Positions 36,836 to 48,856 of a stretch of DNA of 64,000 nucleotides are shown here, piece by piece. The number at the start of each line of letters is the position of its first letter. Within the stretch, counting starts at the first letter, position 1. The notes under the pieces were generated by a model. That model worked only from the letters and a program-made list of their open reading frames with translations. It had not been told where the DNA came from and made no database searches. Origin of the DNA: Mugil cephalus (lineage: Eukaryota > Chordata > Actinopteri > Mugiliformes > Mugilidae); contig NC_061770.1 in NCBI RefSeq assembly GCF_022458985.1, positions 37,739,599 through 37,803,598 on the forward strand. The letters are read 5' to 3'. The position numbers and the translations under genes were made by a program.

Positions 36836-38032
36836 ATGGTGAACTTTACCTTGATACCAGTGTTAATCTGCACTTTCTGTAAGTACATCCTTTACATGTC
36901 CTCTGTGTAACTGTTATCTGATTATCTATACTTTAAACTACCAGAATTGATACTTATCTATTGATACTCATTGGTAATCTTTTGTTTCAGGTTGTATCTC
37001 TGTCTCACCTTATGAATTTCACACTGTGGAGGCTCAGTCTGGTGAAGAAGTCACACTGCTATGCTCCAGCTTTAGCATTTTTCACTCACAGGTTAAATGG
37101 TTCAAAGTCGTCAAGAGATCCGAGCTCCGCTGCGTCACCTTCATGTTTGACTCTGTTCATCCTGCTTCAAACAGTGATGGATTTAAAAATGGAAAATTTG
37201 ACGTTAGTTCCAACATGACCACTGTCTTTCTCAAAATCCACTCGCTGAATTCATCTGACTCTGGACTGTATTTCTGTGGCTATTACATATTCAACAATAA
37301 TCTTGTTATTACGGAGGCAACAAACTTAGAGGTCCAAGGTAAGAATTTCATCTTCTTTCTTTTGATTTTGCTGAACGTTGTGAGGACATGAATCCAAGTT
37401 TAAGGCTTTACATTCATGAGAATATTTAAATGCTTGCGTTCCTCACATTAAAAAAGTGTATTTTGCCATTTTATCCATTAATTACACATAAATCTACAAG
37501 ACAAATAACATTTAATTTAATCTAGTTTAATAATCTGTTTTGTAGAGGTGATTCTGGAGTTAACTAATCTGATGATCTGGGTCCTCGGAGCTCTGACGGT
37601 TTTCCTTTTCGTGGTCATCACCTGTCTGGTCGTTAAAATCAAAAAGCTTCACAAAGGTACTTTTGCTTTAGTTGGTGTTGATGATTTTTAAGCAGTTTTT
37701 GTGATGACAGGCAAATCCATAATTTCCTACCCAAATCTATGAGCAGAAATTCTGTTAACCACTCAAACTCTGACTCTTTACAGTAGCTCGCGTTGAGGAA
37801 CAGAAGCCGCAAGAGACACAGGTAGAATTCATTAAGTATTTACATTAATGTGTTTCAGCAGTCACTACAATCACTTTCTTGACTGGATATACTTTGTTTC
37901 TTTCCTCAGAGACAGAGCTCAGACGACCTCGACTATGCAGCTGTGACTTTTCATCCAAAAATTGAAAGACACTACAGGCCTGCCTCAAAAGCAGAAATAG
38001 AGCCAGATGTTATTTATTCAGCCATAAAATAG
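36836..38032 (+). CDS. IgV-8: group C ITIM receptor
   Basis: Exons 36836-36878, 36991-37338, 37546-37656, 37787-37821 and 37910-38032 give 219 residues. Leader MVNFTLIPVLICTF; V domain CISVSPYEFHTVEAQSGEEV, LLCSSF, VKWFKVVKRSELRCVTFMF, DSGLYFCGYY. The C of ELRC has no partner because the usual C-D-G-F is S-D-G-F, so it is unpaired within the domain unless it pairs elsewhere. Transmembrane MIWVLGALTVFLFVVITCLVV, then KIKK. Tail: ITIM LDYAAV (Y188) and a terminal VIYSAIK (Y215). All junctions are standard and in frame. It is the best intact group C member. Confidence 0.85.
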
Positions 38033-38589
38033 TATCACGAAGCACGTGGAGCTGCAGAACGGAGTGGAACTGCTGCAAAGTGGGCATTCTGTACATCATA
38101 ATCATGACAGTAAATGCAGCAGTGTCATATTCAACTGTTGTTTCAACCATAAATGGTCAACTGTGGTCGAGGGTCGTCTCTCGCACTGACGAAAAAAAGC
38201 AAACACTTTACAGCTGGTCTAGAAGCACTGTACAACTGTAAATGCATTGACAAAATCATCAGAGGAACCCTGACCTCTGAAAGTTGTAAAAAATATTCTG
38301 CACAGCCTCGTGGAAAATTATTAACTGAATGTTGCACGTTCATGCACAACAAAGGCACAGCAGATGCGCTTAGCATCCATCTCTTCTACACTGAGATGTG
38401 TTTGCAGCTATGTGGTAGATGTCTATCATACATAACTGATGTGAACGCAAATGTGAAGCTCTATTTATCTACAGCTTTATATTTATCAGAATGCTTGGCA
38501 CAATATTTGTCACGAGTCTGTCAGGCTTCTGACAGATTTGTGATGGAAACTAAACCGCGTACAGGATGGAGATCAGCCGACTGGTGAAT

Positions 38590-39297
38590 TGGTGCAGCTG
38601 AATCAACGACAGTGGAGATGATTGTGGACTACAGGACCTCCCCATCACCCTGTGCGACTCTACATTCAACACTGTAGAGTTCTTCCAGTTCCTGGGCACC
38701 ATCATCTCCCAGGACTTCAAATAGGAGCTGAACATCAGTGTCCTCATCAAGAAAGCACAACAGAGGATGGACTTCCTGCAGCAGCTGAAGAAATTCAACC
38801 TGCCAAAGACAAAGATGGTGCACTTCTACACTGCCATCATTGAGTCCATCCTCAGCAACTACATCAACACCTGGTGCTGCAGCCTCTGCTAAGGACAAGA
38901 ACAGACTTTAGCGTGTCATTGACTCTGCAGAGAAGGTGATTGGCTGCAGTCTGAAGTCCCTCGACGAGCTGTACACTTCCAGGACTCTGAGGCGTGCAGT
39001 TAAGATTGTGGCTGATCCCTCTTACACCAGACACAGACTTTTTAACAGACTCCTGCAATCCATTGAGTGCAGGACCACTTGCATGGCCAAAAGTTTCTGT
39101 CCATCCACAATGTCTCTGCTCTGCAATATCTATGCTGATGCTGTAAATGTCCCTTTTCTTGTATGTTTGAGTGTGTTTATGTTTACAATTTATTTTATCT
39201 CATCTTATTATAAATTTCTTTCTAACAAACTCCAAGGAAAATTCTTTGTATATACATATATATATTTGGCAATAAAATATTTTCTGATTCTGATTAA
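38590..39297 (+). mobile_element. Rex1/L2-type LINE 3' fragment
   Basis: The plus strand encodes VEFFQFLGTIISQDF, KKAQQRMDFLQQLKKFNLPK and FYTAIIESILSNYINTWCCS, the C-terminal reverse transcriptase region, with stops and frame changes. It continues to a 3' tail ending GGCAATAAAATATTTTCTGA. It is 5' truncated and dead. Confidence 0.85.
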
Positions 39298-39309
39298 ACC
39301 CAATATTGC

Positions 39310-40027
39310 TGTCTTCTTGCAGTTATGACCAACATTTCATATGGTAGATATGTAAGGATGTTTGTTATGTAAGAGAGTGTAGGAGGGGTAGACAATTTTA
39401 ACACTGGGGGAAAGCAAATGAGTCCTTACTACTTGGGTGTCTATATTAGTTATGGAAGAGGATATCATAGAGATTAAGCATGATATTTGACAAGAGATAG
39501 TTCCCTAACCCTAATCCCAACCACAACCCCAACCCTAACCCTAAGCCCTAACCCTAATATCTAAGACATAACCCTAATCCTGACCCTTCTTGCATCCTTC
39601 AATCAGTTCCTTTAGTCTTTTTTCGTGCTGTTTTACAAGTTACAAAATCAGCAGATAAACCTCAACTGCAACAGCTGTATATTAAAGCAATATGTTGCGT
39701 ATCATTAATGTTGTCTGTGCCTCAGTATTGTTAAACCTCTATGCAGTCGCTTTTATAAAAACACAACTTTTAGATATCTGATGGTCAAGTCCTCCTAGAT
39801 TACACTACCTCATTCTGCAATGTAATTTAAGTTTAGTATTTTGTGTAGAAGTATTTTTAGCAAGTGCTGATTTCATTGTAGATGTTAATTTGAATTCACT
39901 TCCTCAAAACCAGTGACAGACAGCATCAGTCTGAGCAGGCGTAGAAATGAAGAACCAACCCACCTCTTTACATTGAGATCACTCTTAACTGGAGCACAGA
40001 TCAGTTACAATCATTGTAGTGGTGGAA
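39310..40027 (+). repeat. Orphan copy of the group C promoter region
   Basis: It matches 35985-36825 and 40057-40890, including the CCCTAA-like repeat, the GAAGAACCAACCCACCTCTT motif and the 5' UTR up to GTAGTGGTGGA. It then breaks off before the ATG and joins the next copy. It is a promoter without a gene. Confidence 0.75.
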
Positions 40028-40261
40028 TAAGACTATTAAAGACTAAAATCAGACTATTGCTGTCCTCTGGCAGTTATGACCAACATTTCGTATGGTAGAT
40101 ACAGTATGTAAATGTATTGGTTGTGTAAGAGAGAATAGGAGGGGGAGACAATGTGAACATTGGGGGAAAGTAACTTAGTTCTTGCTACTAGGGAGTCTAC
40201 ATTAGTTATGAAATTGGATATCATAGAGATTAAGCATGACATTTGACAAGAGATAGTTCCC

Positions 40262-40445
40262 AAACCTTAATCCCAACCCCTAACCTTAAGGCATAATCCT
40301 AACCCTGATCTCTAACACTTAACCCTGATCCCGACCACAACCTCAACCCTAACCCTAAAAACTTACCCCTAATTGTAAACCTAACCCTAAGACCTAAGAC
40401 CTAAGACCTAACCCTAATATCTAAGACATAACCCTAATCCTGACC
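40262..40445 (+). repeat. Degenerate CCCTAA repeat, copy 3
   Basis: Counterpart of 36178-36385 upstream of IgV-9, with ACCTAAG variants. A short copy lies at 39505-39585. Confidence 0.8.
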
Positions 40446-40898
40446 CTTCTTGCATCCTTCAATCAGTTCCTTTAGTCTTTTTTATGCTGTTTTACAAGTT
40501 ACAAAATCAGCAGATAAACCTCAACTGCTGCAGCTGTATATTAAAACAATGTGTTGCGTATCATTAATGTTGTCTGTGCCTCAGTATTGTTAAACCTCTA
40601 TGCAGTCGCTTTTATAAAAACACAACTTTTAGATATCTGATGGTCAAGTCCTCCTAGATTACACTACGTTATTCTGCAATGTAATTTAAGTTTAATATTT
40701 TGTGTAGAAGCATTTTTAGCAAGTGCTGATCTCCTTTTAGATGTTAATTTGAATTCACTTCCTCAAAACCAGTGATAGACAGCATCAGTCTGAGCAGACG
40801 TAGAAATGAAGAACCAACCCACCTCTTTATGTTGAGTTCACTCTGAACTGTAGCACAGATCAGTTACAATCATTGTAGTGGTGGAGTCTGTGCGCACA

Positions 40899-42021
40899 AT
40901 GGTGAACTTTACCTTGATACCAGTGTTAATCTGCACTTTCTGTAAGTACATCCTTTACATGTCCTCAGTGTAACTGTTATCTGATTATCTATACTTTAAA
41001 CTACCAGAATTGATACTTATCTATTGATACTCATTGGTAATCTTTTGTTTCAGGTTGTATCTCTGTCTCACCTTATGAATTTCACACTGTGGAGGCTCAG
41101 TCTGGTGAAGAAGTCACACTGCTGTGCTCCAACTCTAGCACTTCTCCCTCACAGATTCACTGGTTCAGAGTCAAGAGATCTGGTCTCTGCCGTATCGCCC
41201 TCGTGTTTGACTCTGTTCAACCGGCTTCATACAGTGATGGATTTAAAAATGGAAAATTTGACGTTAGTTCCAACATGACCACTGTCTTTCTCAAAATCCA
41301 CTCACTGAATTCATCTGACTCTGGACTGTATTTCTGCAGCTTTTACATATTCAACAATGATCTTTTTATCATAAATGCAACAAACTTAGAGGTCCAAGGT
41401 AAGAATTTCTTTCTTTTGATTTTGTTGAACATCAGGAGAACAAGACAGTTCAAGGTTTTATATTCATCAGGGTAGTGAATTTCTTCCTTTCCTTGCAGTA
41501 AAATTGCTCAAGTGTATTGTGCCATTTTATCCATCAATTACACTTAAAACTACAAGACAAATAACATTTAATTTAATCTAGTTTAATAATCTGTCTTGTA
41601 GAGGTGAAGTTAACTAATCTGATGATCTGGGTCCTCGGAGCTCTGACGGTTTTCCTTTTCGTGGTCGTCATCTGTCTGGTCGTTAAAATCAAAAAGCTTC
41701 ACAAAGGTACTTTTGCTTTAGTTGAAGTTGATGATTTTGATGTATCACGTCTCTTTTTAAGCTGTTTTTGAGATGAAAGCTCAATCCACAATTTCCTAAT
41801 AAAATCTATGAGCAGAAGTTCTGTTAACCACTCAAACTCCGACTCTTTACAGTAGCTCATGTTGAAGAACAGAAGTCACAAGAGACACAGGTAGAATTCA
41901 TTAAGTATTTACATTAATGTGTTTCAGTAGTCACTACAATCACTTTGTCATTGTCATTGAATGTTTTTCTTTACTGAATATGCTTTTTTTTTTCTTTCTC
42001 CAGAGACAGAGATCAGACTGA
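40899..42021 (+). CDS. IgV-9: group C receptor with tail cut before the ITIM
   Basis: Exons 40899-40941, 41054-41398, 41602-41706, 41856-41890 and 42004-42021 give 181 residues. V domain: CISVSPYEFHTVEAQSGEEV, LLCSNSS, IHWFRVKRSGLCRIALVF, DSGLYFCSFY. Transmembrane MIWVLGALTVFLFVVVICLVV, then KIKK. In the last exon a 4-base loss after RQRSD gives an immediate TGA at 42019. The codon that should be the ITIM tyrosine is CGT (Arg). The remaining tail sequence (DSDVIYSPAK, to 42122) stays recognisable but out of frame. The product would be a tailless membrane receptor; the stop is in the last exon, so the mRNA need not be degraded. Confidence 0.8.
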
Positions 42022-42122
42022 ACCGTGCAGCTGTGACTTTTTATCCCAAAACTGAAAGACATGACAGATGTGTCTCAGATGGAGAAGTGGACTCAGATGT
42101 TATTTATTCACCTGCAAAGTAG

Positions 42123-42929
42123 TATCAGTGAGGACCTGGTGCAGCACAACAGAGTGGAACTTCTGCTTTATCATGAACCCACTGATTGTTGTGACCCATC
42201 GCAATTCTCAAGCCAGAAAGTCAGACATTTGACAGAGAGTCACGCAAAGTGGGCATTACCCTTTTTTATGTTCCTGCTTCTATGTTTCATTCTGTACATA
42301 CATAATCTTGGCAGTTGTTTTTTTGTACAAGATTGATGGACACTATCATAAGAGTCACCCTCACCTCTGAAACTTGCAAAAATATTTTGCACAGTGGAAA
42401 ACTTATTAACCGAATGTTGCATGTTCGTGCACAGCAAAGCCACAGCAGAAGCGTTTCGCATCAATCTCTACTGCACTGAGATGTGTTTGCACGTCTATCA
42501 TAAATAACTGGTGTGAATGGAAATGTAAAGCTGTATTTATCTGCAGCTTTATATTTGTGAGAATGCCGATAATTCAGCATGCCAACTCATGCTTTACCAT
42601 TTGTTTGCCATTTTATTTGCCGGGGTGAGGATGAGGTCTTTTTCTAAACTTAACGTAAATTCAACTAAACATAAGCAATGGAAATGTCTTAATTTTGTTC
42701 AAATAAAGGTCTGATTTCAGTCCAAATTGTTGTTGTTTATTGCACACTTGACCCAGTACCTTAATTTTATTTGTTTGTCAGTGTATTTTTAAATTGGGAT
42801 TTTGCAAGTACTAAAGCAGAAAGTGGCTTTACACAGTGATCGGTGTTTCCTATTATTGGCAGATATGCATACTTCCACAACAAGACAGGCATATTTTCTG
42901 ACCTTTAAATTGCAGAAAATAATACTTTA

Positions 42930-42930
<1 letters not shown>
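42123..42930 (+). other. 3' UTR and intergenic sequence after IgV-9
   Basis: The first part matches the 3' flanks of IgV-7 and IgV-8. AT-rich sequence follows, with AATAAA at about 42706. No gene is seen. Confidence 0.5.
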
Positions 42931-44202
<1,272 letters not shown>

Positions 44203-45220
44203 GAAAATTGTATGTAATGTTTTTAAAGCTTCCACAGCTCATGGCAGAATATTCAGCCCTGACTTTTATGCAGAAGGGGTAATATAATTCTGTAATATTC
44301 TGTAAAGTGGGGTCATGTGGTTCAAGATTGACTCTTAACCAGCAGAGATTGACACATAATGCTGTGTTATGTCAGAACTATGTTGCCATCCGTGAGGTTC
44401 CACTTTGGATGCAGACACTTCACACAGGTCCATTGAGCAAGTTGAAGATGACAGCTTACCATCACCCAAACTTGGTTCCAGTGGAAACTTTGAAATAAAT
44501 CTCCATGGCAATTCAGCACTAACTAGTTGCCTTCCACTTGTGCTAAGAGGAGGATGTATCACAGTCAGACTGTTGCACATTAAATTACTGCACAAACAGC
44601 CTAATAAGATATATCCTTGTTAATCAGGATAAGAGAAGCTATATGGAGAGTGGCAGTTCTTTGAGTTGTCTTATTAAGGTTTAAGACAGACAGAAAGCAA
44701 CCTCTAGAAGTACAGCTACATAGTTACGCAACCAGCATCTACACAACCACCAGCCCCAGCAGCATCGACCAGCTTCTGAGTGTACCTTGAAGCTGAAGGA
44801 TTTAGAACATGAGGGGTCTGAGATCAGCTTTTAAGATTATTCTTTGTAGTTGAATTGCTCGTGTGAACGTTGTAAACGAGATAGGCATCAAAGACTGCAC
44901 GTCTCTTTCAACATCTTTACAATGTGCAGTTGACGAGACGCCATGCTGTGCAAAATCTTGATCATGATCCCTCTGATAATAGCTGAACCTCTCTGCTGCC
45001 CCAGGAAGTATTTTTATCCTTCAGAGCCCACTTGAAATTACCTTTTTTTCCCCTCCAAATCATTGAGGTGTGTCTGACTGTAGGCTGTATTTCTGTTGTT
45101 ATTATGTTGTTATTATTAGGCTCAATGTAAGTTTTGTTTATGTGAAAAAATACGTGTCTTCTTTTATGATTATTGAAATAAGGCTTTTATGGAATAGCAT
45201 ATGACAATGTATCATGACTC

Positions 45221-45460
45221 AATTGAGCTGACTCCTCCTCGTGGTCTCATTTGTGTGGTTGTTAAAATTAAATAGATTCAGTCAATCAATGTATATTTTA
45301 TATTTGTATATCACCTTAAAGCTTTACAGTTTGTCATTTATTCTCACGGAGAACAGAATATACAAAGGACAGAGGTAAAGACTGTCAAAGGTCTTTGACC
45401 TGCAGTAGAGACACAAATGGAGCTAAATGTGGGTTATACTGCCACCTGACAGACTCAGGT
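45221..45460 (+). pseudogene. Relic 3' end of an IgV receptor gene
   Basis: Three decayed exons appear in order. GAGCTGACTCCTCCTCGTGG to TGTGTGGTTGTTAAAATTAA resembles the transmembrane exon of group C. Near 45340-45375, GAGAACAGAATATACAAAGG resembles the linker exon with its GGTA donor. At 45396-45452, GACCTGCAGTAGAGAC and GTGGGTTATACTGCCACCTG resemble the last exon up to VxYxAT. No leader or V exon is recognised upstream. Confidence 0.55.
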
Positions 45461-45746
45461 AGCAACTGGAATTGCAGCTCAAAATACAACATCAACCTCT
45501 TGTGTCATGTGTGGGCAGGAGTTTCCATGACTTCAAGTTTCATCTTTTATCTCTCTAATTTGTTTGTTTTCGATTATTTATGTTTTAAGTCTTCCGGATC
45601 CTTTAAGCGTTTCTGTCTTTGTCCGCGCGTGGTGTTTGATGTGGAGCGCCGTGAGTCTGAGGACTGTCCAGACTCTCGCATGGAGAGAGTTAGATTCTGG
45701 TTTTCAGCAGTGGGGCACTGAGGGGAGGCTCACGTCATGCCTTATC

Positions 45747-45780
45747 GGCAGGAAGAGACAGCACTGTGTGGTCTGAGGTG
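45747..45780 (+). promoter_or_regulatory. ETS/RUNX-like composite site upstream of IgV-10
   Basis: GGAA (45751-45754) is followed after 12 bases by TGTGGT (45767-45772) within a conserved block (GGCAGGAAGAGACAGCAC, GTGTGGTCTGAGGTGAAAAT). The same block with the same spacing lies at 48321-48360 and 53305-53335. The site is about 650 bases before the IgV-10 ATG. Confidence 0.4.
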
Positions 45781-46348
45781 AAAATGAGGGGGTGAAATGT
45801 CCCATTAGATAAATAAAGATGAAGTGCGTGACTGAGTGTAAACTGGTTGAATTCTAAACCACTGGTTTTAGCACATTATATTTACCACAAAATGCTTCTA
45901 GGCGACAGTTGGTCTTAAAATGTTGGAGAAATGTGGGGAAATTTGCACATATAGTGCTCTTTCCTTTTCTGGTGATTATTTAGAATAGTGGTCATGCTTT
46001 TTGTTTTTTCTGAAAGAATAATGCAAAAGATAATCCTTTCAGTTTTCCCATGATGGGCTACAAATCAATGTGGGCCAATGTGTTGCAGACCACCTCCGAA
46101 TGTAGTCACAGATCAAATCACTGAAATGTGTATTCAGTGCGTTCACACCTGTACTTTAGGCTGGCCACAGAATGGATGTTAATGTGAGGTCTGAACGTGG
46201 CCAAAAATGTGTTAACTTCTGACAACCCTAAACCTAGCTGGCTGTTTGGCTCATTACTGATGCATAGTTGGTGCTGCACTGTCACTTTCATAACCTTGAA
46301 CCTCTTATTTTACGATTGAACATTTCCTGTCCATAAGTCATTTACTCT

Positions 46349-46360
46349 CCGCCTCTTTCC
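46349..46360 (+). promoter_or_regulatory. CCGCCTCTTTCC core promoter box of IgV-10
   Basis: The box lies 66 bases before the leader ATG, as in IgV-11 and IgV-12, and is followed by AATAAAGCCCACTGTAAGAG. Group B leaders have the related CCGCCTCTTCAAAG and group A/C genes CCCACCTCTTT at a similar place. Confidence 0.55.
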
Positions 46361-46425
46361 AATAAAGCCCACTGTAAGAGATCAGAGAAATACAGTGTCA
46401 TTGCAGTGAGACGATCAGATACACG

Positions 46426-47610
46426 ATGAGGAGCTTCACCTTGATAATAGCTTTACTTCTCTGCATCCCCAGTAAGTGCTAATTATTCAATAACCACCGC
46501 GATTTAAAAACTAATTCATAAAGTTGTTATTAGCTTTATTAGCTGAAGGGTACGTCTATTGCTGTTTGCGTCAGGTTGGATCTCTGTCTCAGATTCAGAG
46601 TCGCAGTCTGTGACCGTCCATCCTGGGGAGGAAGTCAAACTGATGTGCTCCAACTTTTCCTTCGTTCCCACTGAGATAATCTGGTTCAGAGTCGTCGAGA
46701 GGTCCAAGCTCCAGTGTGTCGCCAGCATGATTAAGTCTCTTCAGCCCGCTTCATACTGTGATGCATTTCGAAGTGGAAAGTTTAAAATGACTTCCAACGT
46801 GTCCACTGTCTTTCTCAAAATCAAACCGGCAAATTCATCTGACTCCGGACTATATTTCTGTGGATTTTACATGTTTCGCAACTATTCTGTTATCGTCCAG
46901 GCAACACATTTAGAGGTCCAAGGTAAGATTTTCATCTTCATTCGTTTAATTTGTTGAACATCGGGAAGAACTGAATCAAATTTTAAGATTTTAGATTCAT
47001 CATATCAGCTCAGTTCTTCGCTCCTCACATTGAAATTACTGAGTGTACTGTGCCAAGTCATACTTAACTCATATCTAAAGATACAAGACATAAATCACTT
47101 TATTTATTTACTTTATTTATAATCTGTCTTATAGAGGTGATTCAGGAGTTAACTAATCTGACGAGTGTGGTCCTTGGAGCTCTGATGGTTTTTCTTGTTG
47201 TGGTCGTCATCCGTCTGGTCGTTAAAATCAAACAGCTCCAGAAAGGTACTTCTGTTTTAGTTGATGATGATGGCCAATCCATGACTAAATGTATAAGTAG
47301 TACAATTACTGAATATTACTGACCACTTCAACTCTCATTTACAGTAGCTCGTACTGAAGAACAGAAGCTGCAAGAGACACAGGTAGCGTTCATAAGTATT
47401 TACATTCGTGTATTTCAGCAGCCACTATAATCACCTTGTCGTGTGTCACTGAATGTCACTTTTTTTTTGACTGAAAATCTTATTTCTTTCTTTCCACAGA
47501 GACAGAACTCAGACGACCTGAACTATGTAGCTGTGGCGTTTCATCCCAAAACTGAAAGACACCAAAGGCCTGCCTCAGATGAAGAAATGGACTCAAATGT
47601 TACTTATTAA
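46426..47610 (+). CDS. IgV-10: ITIM receptor with shortened C-terminus
   Basis: Exons 46426-46471, 46575-46922, 47135-47245, 47348-47382 and 47500-47610 give 216 residues. Leader MRSFTLIIALLLCIPS; V domain WISVSDSESQSVTVHPGEEV, LMCSNF, IIWFRVVERSKLQCVASM, ASYCDAF, DSGLYFCGFY, so it has the second cysteine pair. Transmembrane TSVVLGALMVFLVVVVIRLVV, then KIKQ; an Arg replaces the Cys of sister genes near its inner end. The tail has ITIM LNYVAV (Y189), but the protein stops at NVTY, cutting the C-terminal tyrosine motif right after its Tyr. All splice sites are standard. Confidence 0.85.
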
Positions 47611-48856
47611 GTTACTTATTCAGCACCTGGAGCTGCTGTTTTATCGTGAATCCACTGGTTGGTGTGGTCCATCGCAGTTCTCAAAGCAAAAAAAAAATTT
47701 TAAAAAATTGACTTTGGACACAAAAACACAAAGTGGACATTATTCTTGTTTATTCACCTGTCCGGTTCTGTCTTTTGATTGCTTCATGTTTAAAACTGAT
47801 TTTTTTTTGTGTTTCCATGGTGGGGGATCCAGCTGACCCGTGCCCTATTGTAGATTACTGAGAGTTCACTTGAGGTTTTCAAGAGCACAGTTTCACATTT
47901 AACTGTCGTTTCAACCACTCAGCAGTCGTGCACTGTACAGTGCTGAAACACCCACAATGCAAGCACCTAAGACGGTTTTGTGTAGCTACATATTGATTTA
48001 ATCCAATCTTGTCTTTGTATTACACTGTCTTGATGTTGCACTTTGCAGTCCTGATACCAGCTCTGTGTTTTGAAATCCTCTCCTGATGGTCGTCTGATGA
48101 ACTGCAGCAAGAGATTGTCTTGGGTTGAGAGGAACTAACGTCACTTCGAGTTTATGTCATGTTACTCTTCTCCGTCTCAAATGTACTTATTTAGTTTGCT
48201 TTAGATTTCAGTCAGAGGACAAAAGGGTGTGATTCTCTCTGCCTTTTCAATGTGATTGGTGCTTGGTGGTAGAGAGCGTAATAACCCTAGGGCTCTGAGC
48301 GTTGCTCGTGTCACTTGTTGACAGGAAGAGACAGCACGTTGCGGTCTGAGGTGAAAATCAAGTGGTCAAAGCTGCCTTTAATGGAATAAACAATGAAGCG
48401 GTAAACACTGTGTGGCTTTCATCGACAATGGAAACTAAATTCTCAAGCTATGCGCGGCGCCTGCAGCCCACGGTGGAGTCGAAAAATTGATCAGCAAAAG
48501 ATACAGCTTAGGACTTTAGAGCGCGATCGAGTGTGAACATGGTGAAATCTAAACCACAGGAAGAGGTTGTGAGCTGCATGGTATTTTTTCCTGTGTATAA
48601 AGTTCACATTGCAGCAGCCACACAGGAACCTTCATCAAGTCTGCCACAGCTTGTGAACACACAGCCTCCCTGCCAGCTTGACTATTCAGATAGTTTTGGC
48701 GGACTTTATGTGTTGAACGACAAAAGAACAGCAACACACACATCATCTGAAGTTGTAGTCTGATTGGCTGTAAGAGCATCCAATGTCAGAGATGCCACCC
48801 TGACAGGTCAAAGGTTGGCTTGGTGTGTAACAGGAGGTTTATAGACCCCTCCATGG
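47611..48856 (+). other. 3' flank of IgV-10, no gene
   Basis: It contains 3' UTR-like sequence and the second ETS/RUNX-like block at 48321. An open frame at 48533-48763 shows no domain or splice context. No gene is called. Confidence 0.5.
48321..48360 (+). promoter_or_regulatory. ETS/RUNX-like composite site upstream of IgV-11
   Basis: GGAA (48324-48327) is followed after 12 bases by TGCGGT (48340-48345), which fits the RUNX consensus TGYGGT, in the same block as 45747-45780. The 1.5-kb inverted-repeat element now separates it from the IgV-11 promoter. Confidence 0.4.

Noticed and set aside
48533-48779. Open frames of 76 codons on both strands
   Set aside because: No domain, no splice context, and the two strands are equally open.
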